From NCBI RefSeq assembly GCF_900184255.1, contig NZ_LT854639.1, positions 432,809 through 496,808 on the forward strand: 64,000 nucleotides of DNA, given 5' to 3'. This DNA comes from Haloimpatiens massiliensis (GTDB taxonomy: Bacteria; Bacillota; Clostridia; Clostridiales; Clostridiaceae). Both the position numbers and the translations under genes were made by a program. The notes below the pieces were generated by a model that was given only the letters and a program-made list of their open reading frames with translations, had not been told where the DNA came from and made no database searches. Below, piece by piece: positions 60,619-64,000 of this stretch (within the stretch, counting starts at the first letter, position 1; every line of letters begins with the position of its first letter).

Positions 60619-60871
60619 ATTTTTCTCTCCTTTCACATGGATGAATTAAAAAATATTTCAACATTCTCATACCATTTTACCACTTTTACATAAATGTGTT
60701 AATATAAATACGCATTTTATTTTTAAAAAGCGTATATTATTTTACTTATAAGACTATTAATATATCTCTTTTATGTATTGTGATATACTATTTATTTTAC
60801 CCATGGTCAGTTTACGCCATTAATTGAAAAAAATCAAGCAAAATCAATGGATATATTTTTCTTTTTAAAAC
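60619..60871. other. Spacer between gap and pgk, first part
   Basis: AT-rich without genes. A pgk promoter could lie here because of the hairpin at 60872, but no firm -35/-10 pair was seen. Confidence 0.35.
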
Positions 60872-60920
60872 TAAGAGTGAAAAGTTGTACAACCTCCGTA
60901 CATAAAACCTTTCACTCTTA
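60872..60920 (-). terminator. Intra-operon hairpin between gap and pgk
   Basis: TAAGAGTGAAA pairs with TTTCACTCTTA, with inner GTAC pairing. It lies ~115 bases past the gap stop; the minus-strand 3' side continues CTTTTTAAAAAG, so partial termination would give more gap than pgk mRNA. Confidence 0.7.
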
Positions 60921-61033
60921 ATTATTAATTCTAAATTCTCAAATCGCAAGTTTTAAGTTTCAATTCTAAATTAATAACCTTTAAGTCTTAATTTTTAACT
61001 CACAATTCTCTACTTTCAATTGTCAACTATTTA

Positions 61034-62041
61034 TTAAAGTCTATCAGCAACATATTTAGTTAAATCAGCTAATCTGTTTGAATAACCGTATTCATTGTCA
61101 TACCAAGAAATTATCTTAACCATTTTGTCACCCATAACCATTGTTGATAATCCATCAACTATTGAAGATCTTTCATCTCCTCTATAGTCTATAGATACTA
61201 ATGGTTCTTCACTATATCCTAATATTCCTTTTAATTCATTTTCTGAAGCTTTTTTGAATGCATTGTTTATTTCTTCTACTGTAGCAGTTTTTCCTAATGT
61301 AACTACTAAGTCAACCATTGAAACTGTTGGAGTTGGAACTCTTACAGCCATTCCATTTAATTTACCCTTTAATTGTGGAAGAACTTTAGCAACTGCTTTA
61401 GCAGCTCCTGTAGTTGTAGGTATCATAGCTTCTGCTGCTGCTCTTGCTCTTCTTAAATCCTTATGAGGAGCATCTAATATTTTTTGGTCATTTGTGTATG
61501 AGTGAACTGTTGTCATCAATCCTTCAACTATTCCAAATTCTTTGTCAAGAACTTTAGCAAATGGTGCTAAACAGTTTGTTGTACATGAAGCATTTGAAAT
61601 TATGTTATGATTTTTTGCATCATATTCTTCTTCGTTAACTCCCATAACTATTGTTATATCTTCTTCTTTAGCTGGAGCTGATATAAGAACTTTTTTTGCA
61701 CCTGCTTCTAAGTGAAGAGCCGCTTTTTCCTTGCTTGTAAATAATCCAGTTGACTCTATAACTATTTCTGCTCCTATTTCTCCCCAAGGAAGGTTTTTAG
61801 GATCTCTTTCTGCATATATTTTTATTTCTTTTCCGTTAACAACTATTGCACCTTCTTTAGCTTCTACTGTTCCGTTAAATTTTCCGTATAATGCATCATA
61901 TTTTAGTAAGTGTGCAAGTGTAGCTGGATCAGTTAAGTCATTGATAGCTATAACTTCTAATTCATTTGAATAATTCTTAACTAATGCCTTAAATACATTT
62001 CTTCCTATTCTTCCAAAACCATTAATTGCAACTTTTTTCAT
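61034..62041 (-). CDS. gap: Glyceraldehyde-3-phosphate dehydrogenase
   Basis: A 335-residue NAD-dependent enzyme. The Rossmann start is KKVAINGFGRIGRNVFKALV, and the catalytic cysteine is in IISNASCTTNCLAPFAKVL. The catalytic His is in MTTVHSYTNDQ, and the C-terminal ISWYDNEYGYSNRLADL is normal. AGGAGG precedes ATG. It lies 82 bases downstream of cggR, whose product controls it in Bacillus, and is the first enzyme gene of the operon. Confidence 0.98.
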   Translation of the reverse strand: MKKVAINGFGRIGRNVFKALVKNYSNELEVIAINDLTDPATLAHLLKYDALYGKFNGTVEAKEGAIVVNGKEIKIYAERDPKNLPWGEIGAEIVIESTGLFTSKEKAALHLEAGAKKVLISAPAKEEDITIVMGVNEEEYDAKNHNIISNASCTTNCLAPFAKVLDKEFGIVEGLMTTVHSYTNDQKILDAPHKDLRRARAAAEAMIPTTTGAAKAVAKVLPQLKGKLNGMAVRVPTPTVSMVDLVVTLGKTATVEEINNAFKKASENELKGILGYSEEPLVSIDYRGDERSSIVDGLSTMVMGDKMVKIISWYDNEYGYSNRLADLTKYVADRL

Positions 62042-62123
62042 TTCAGATTACCTCCTGATTTTTATATATCTTTTTTATTTTTTGTTTTTCTTTATATAAA
62101 ATTCATTGTAAACTAAATTAATT

Positions 62124-63158
62124 TTAATTATTTTCTTGTAGTATTTTCATAATTTCCCTAGCGGCACCTTCATCAGTTACAAGAACTTTAGCATTTAAGT
62201 TTAACCCTGCAGATAGTATTGCTTTCGCCTTGCTCTTACCTCCTGCTACAGCTATGCTAAGGCTTATATTTTTCAGTTGCTCTCTTCTTATACCTATAGT
62301 AGGAGTAAAACGAACAATTTCTCCTTTTCCACTGAAATAGTATCCAAAAGCCTCACCAACGGCACCTTTATTCTTAAGTTCATTCACTTCTTCTTCTAAC
62401 ATTCCTCTTTTAACTGCCATTTCATCAGCTTTGCCAATTCCAAATATTAATATATCTGTTTTTTGAATTTTATCTACTATTTCTCTTATATTCTTCTCGT
62501 TTAGCATAGCTTCTAATGCATGATCGCTTAAGTCATCTGGCACATGTAGAAGTTTATAATTTCCTCCAATTTTTTCTGCTAGTTTTGCTGTAAGGGTATT
62601 TGATTGAATTTCTAAATTTCTACCCATACCTCCTCTAGCTGGTAAAACTGTTATGTTTTTAAATTTACTCATCTTAGGTATATTATCTATTACAGCTTTA
62701 ACTGTACTTCCACCAGTTAAAGATATAATGAAATCTTCTTTTAAATTGTTCTTTACATATTTAGCTGCTGCTTTTCCCAATTCATTTATTATTACTGGTT
62801 CATCTTCTAAGTCTCCTGGTACTATCAAAACATCCTGTAAATTCAAACTTTTCTTTAGATAATCTTCTATATCGTCCAAGCCTTTTATACCGTACATAAA
62901 ATCCTTTAGTTTTTCTAAAAGTTCCATTCCTTCTTCTGTTACGTTCATTCCTGGTGTATTTATATCTATTAGTCCTTGACTCTTTAAGAAATTTACTTCT
63001 GTACGTACAATCCTTTCTCCAATACCCAAGTTATTTGCTAGTATTCTCCTACCTATAGGCTGATTGTACTGTATATTTCTTAATATGTTATATCTTTTTT
63101 CCATAATATCTACCAGCTCTGGAACAATCTTTTGTTCTAGCTTTATTAAGTCATACAA
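62124..63158 (-). CDS. cggR: Central glycolytic genes regulator
   Basis: A 344-residue SorC/DeoR-type repressor. The N-terminal winged helix is at ~15-80 (IMEKRYNILRNIQYNQPIGR, ANNLGIGERIVRTEVNFLKS). The C-terminal sugar-phosphate-binding domain is at ~85-344 (SLTGGSTVKAVIDNIPKM, VLPARGGMGRNLEIQ, LIFGIGKADEM). In Bacillus it blocks the gap operon until fructose 1,6-bisphosphate binds. The start is TTG 63158 after AGAGGTG, giving the register of Bacillus CggR; ATG 63191 lies inside the operator and lacks a ribosome site. First gene of the glycolytic operon and probably autoregulated. Confidence 0.93.
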   Translation of the reverse strand: MYDLIKLEQKIVPELVDIMEKRYNILRNIQYNQPIGRRILANNLGIGERIVRTEVNFLKSQGLIDINTPGMNVTEEGMELLEKLKDFMYGIKGLDDIEDYLKKSLNLQDVLIVPGDLEDEPVIINELGKAAAKYVKNNLKEDFIISLTGGSTVKAVIDNIPKMSKFKNITVLPARGGMGRNLEIQSNTLTAKLAEKIGGNYKLLHVPDDLSDHALEAMLNEKNIREIVDKIQKTDILIFGIGKADEMAVKRGMLEEEVNELKNKGAVGEAFGYYFSGKGEIVRFTPTIGIRREQLKNISLSIAVAGGKSKAKAILSAGLNLNAKVLVTDEGAAREIMKILQENN

Positions 63159-63174
63159 ATTTAACACCTCTTTG

Positions 63175-63210
63175 GTCACTTTGAGTCCCATATATTAATT
63201 TTATGTCCCA
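63175..63210 (-). promoter_or_regulatory. CggR operator
   Basis: On the minus strand two GGGAC half-sites stand exactly 20 bp apart (63205-63209 and 63185-63189), the second followed by six bases and TGAC. This fits the CGGGAC-N6-TGTC direct repeat with 20-bp period of the Bacillus operator. It lies just downstream of the -10 box, where a repressor blocks elongation. Confidence 0.75.
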
Positions 63211-63215
63211 ATACC

Positions 63216-63244
63216 ATTATAAAATATAAGAAGACATTTTTAAA
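63216..63244 (-). promoter_or_regulatory. Sigma-A promoter of the cggR-gap operon
   Basis: On the minus strand TTTAAA (63239-63244), 17 bases, TATAAT (63216-63221). The start point would be near 63209, inside the CggR operator. Confidence 0.65.
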
Positions 63245-63280
63245 CAATATTTTTAAAAAAATTGTGAACAAAATGTTAAC

Positions 63281-63317
63281 ATTTTAAAATATAGGGATTT
63301 ACCCTATATTTTAAAAT
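63281..63317 (-). terminator. rpoN terminator
   Basis: Perfect 16-base arms ATTTTAAAATATAGGG and CCCTATATTTTAAAAT around a 5-base loop. It overlaps the rpoN stop codon and separates rpoN from cggR. Confidence 0.85.
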
Positions 63318-64000
63318 CTTTTTCTTTTACTAGAAGACTTTATTCCTAATTCTTCTCTATATTTTGCCACAGTTCTTCTTGAAATATTCATGCCTTCTTC
63401 TACTAACATCTCGCATATTTTCTGGTCTGATAGCGGTTTTTTCTTATTCTCTTTATCTATATATTCCTCTATTTTTTTCTTTATTTTTATCACAGATATA
63501 TCTTCTCCTGAGTAAGTAGATGAAATTGCTGTAGTGAATAAATCTTTTATTTTTATGGTTCCCTGACTAGTATATATATACTTATCCCTTATTGCTCTAC
63601 TCACAGTGGATTCATGCACGTCAATTGCATTGGCTATTTCCTTTAAAGTCATAGGCTTCAATTTATCTTTTCCATAATCAAAAAAATCTCTTTGAAGTTT
63701 TAGTATTTCTTCTAAAACTCTGTATATAGTACTTTTTCTTTGTTCTATGCTCTTTATTAAAAACATAGCACTATTTATCTTATCCTTTACATATTCTACA
63801 GTGTCGTCTTTTTTCTCACCATTTAAAATTATATTTTTATATACAGGATTTATATTTAATTTAGGAAGCACACTGTCATTCATTATAATATGATATTCAC
63901 CATTTATCTTTTTTATATAAGCATCTGGTGCAATGTACTTTACACTTTCCCCAGTATAAAAACCTCTAGAAGGTTTTGGTTCTAATGTTTTAATCAAATC
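63311..64000 (-). CDS. rpoN: RNA polymerase sigma-54 factor (5' end outside window)
   Basis: 229 codons of the C-terminal part are in the window. The core-binding region has NPVYKNIILNGEKKDDTVEY, the helix-turn-helix that reads the -12 element is in LKEIANAIDVHESTVSRAIR, and the RpoN box is SRRTVAKYREELGI (usual ARRTVAKYRE). Sigma-54 recognises -24/-12 promoters and needs an ATP-using activator. A full protein has about 450-480 residues, so the start lies beyond 64000. The Ser for Ala in the RpoN box is a small departure. Upstream position to cggR is common in clostridia. Confidence 0.95.
   Translation of the reverse strand, partial: DLIKTLEPKPSRGFYTGESVKYIAPDAYIKKINGEYHIIMNDSVLPKLNINPVYKNIILNGEKKDDTVEYVKDKINSAMFLIKSIEQRKSTIYRVLEEILKLQRDFFDYGKDKLKPMTLKEIANAIDVHESTVSRAIRDKYIYTSQGTIKIKDLFTTAISSTYSGEDISVIKIKKKIEEYIDKENKKKPLSDQKICEMLVEEGMNISRRTVAKYREELGIKSSSKRKRF

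Noticed and set aside
63159..63191. ATG 63191 as the start of cggR
   Set aside because: It lies inside the CggR operator, has no ribosome site, and adds residues before the family's normal N-terminus.

Overview
The window is very AT-rich and looks like a chromosomal segment of a Clostridium sensu stricto species, near C. botulinum group I, C. sporogenes or C. tetani. This rests on codon use, purine-rich ribosome binding sites, the order rpoN-cggR-gap-pgk-tpiA-gpmI-eno-secG-hppA and rnr-smpB-ssrA, and a membrane pyrophosphatase. The species cannot be fixed from the sequence alone. No homology search was run; family names come from motifs and architecture.

Layout. 1-7.2 kb is an accessory zone: a PhzF-like gene cut by the window edge, a methyltransferase and an acetyltransferase that have both lost their middles, two XRE regulators, a HAD phosphatase, and a two-domain GNAT gene between two copies of a ~135-bp repeat. 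7.2-8.8 kb is an IS110-family element with a possible bridge-RNA region. 8.9-10.6 kb pairs a HAD-like protein with an extra MraY. 10.9-15.6 kb is a Bce-type peptide-sensing and resistance module (permease, ATPase, kinase, regulator). 16-20.7 kb holds two tandem small beta-rich proteins, a GreA-family factor and two divergent MATE exporters.

20.9-28.3 kb is one nine-gene operon: a PRD regulator, an amidohydrolase/deacetylase, a small PRD protein, a glycine-rich SFCGS protein, DUF4312, DUF4311, DUF4310, DgaE-like ammonia-lyase and DgaF-like aldolase. The enzymes imply breakdown of an acylated amino-sugar acid through a 2-keto-3-deoxy-6-phosphogluconate-type intermediate to pyruvate and glyceraldehyde 3-phosphate. 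No ordinary PTS or ABC transporter is present, so the four poorly described proteins may be a new uptake system. This is the best candidate here for an undescribed system. An ECF transporter S component is divergent from it.

29.2-43.5 kb is a mosaic of genes and debris: a two-component system, an AraC regulator, an aminoglycoside phosphotransferase-like gene, an FRG-domain protein, a truncated PduB-like shell protein, two broken LAGLIDADG endonucleases (one split by a complete ISAs1-family IS with 14-bp inverted ends and a 10-bp target duplication), and a ~2.9-kb remnant island integrated in the 3' end of ssrA. 43.5-48 kb is ssrA-smpB-rnr with a 1.2-kb nested palindromic spacer. 48.6-52.2 kb is an oligopeptide ABC transporter lacking ATPase genes. 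52.3-64 kb is hppA, secG and the glycolytic operon under a recognisable CggR operator, ending in rpoN.

A striking feature is the number of long palindromic or repeated intergenic elements: at least six sequence families, plus CTAG-rich tracts inside the glycolytic operon that include twelve tandem copies of an 8-bp unit.
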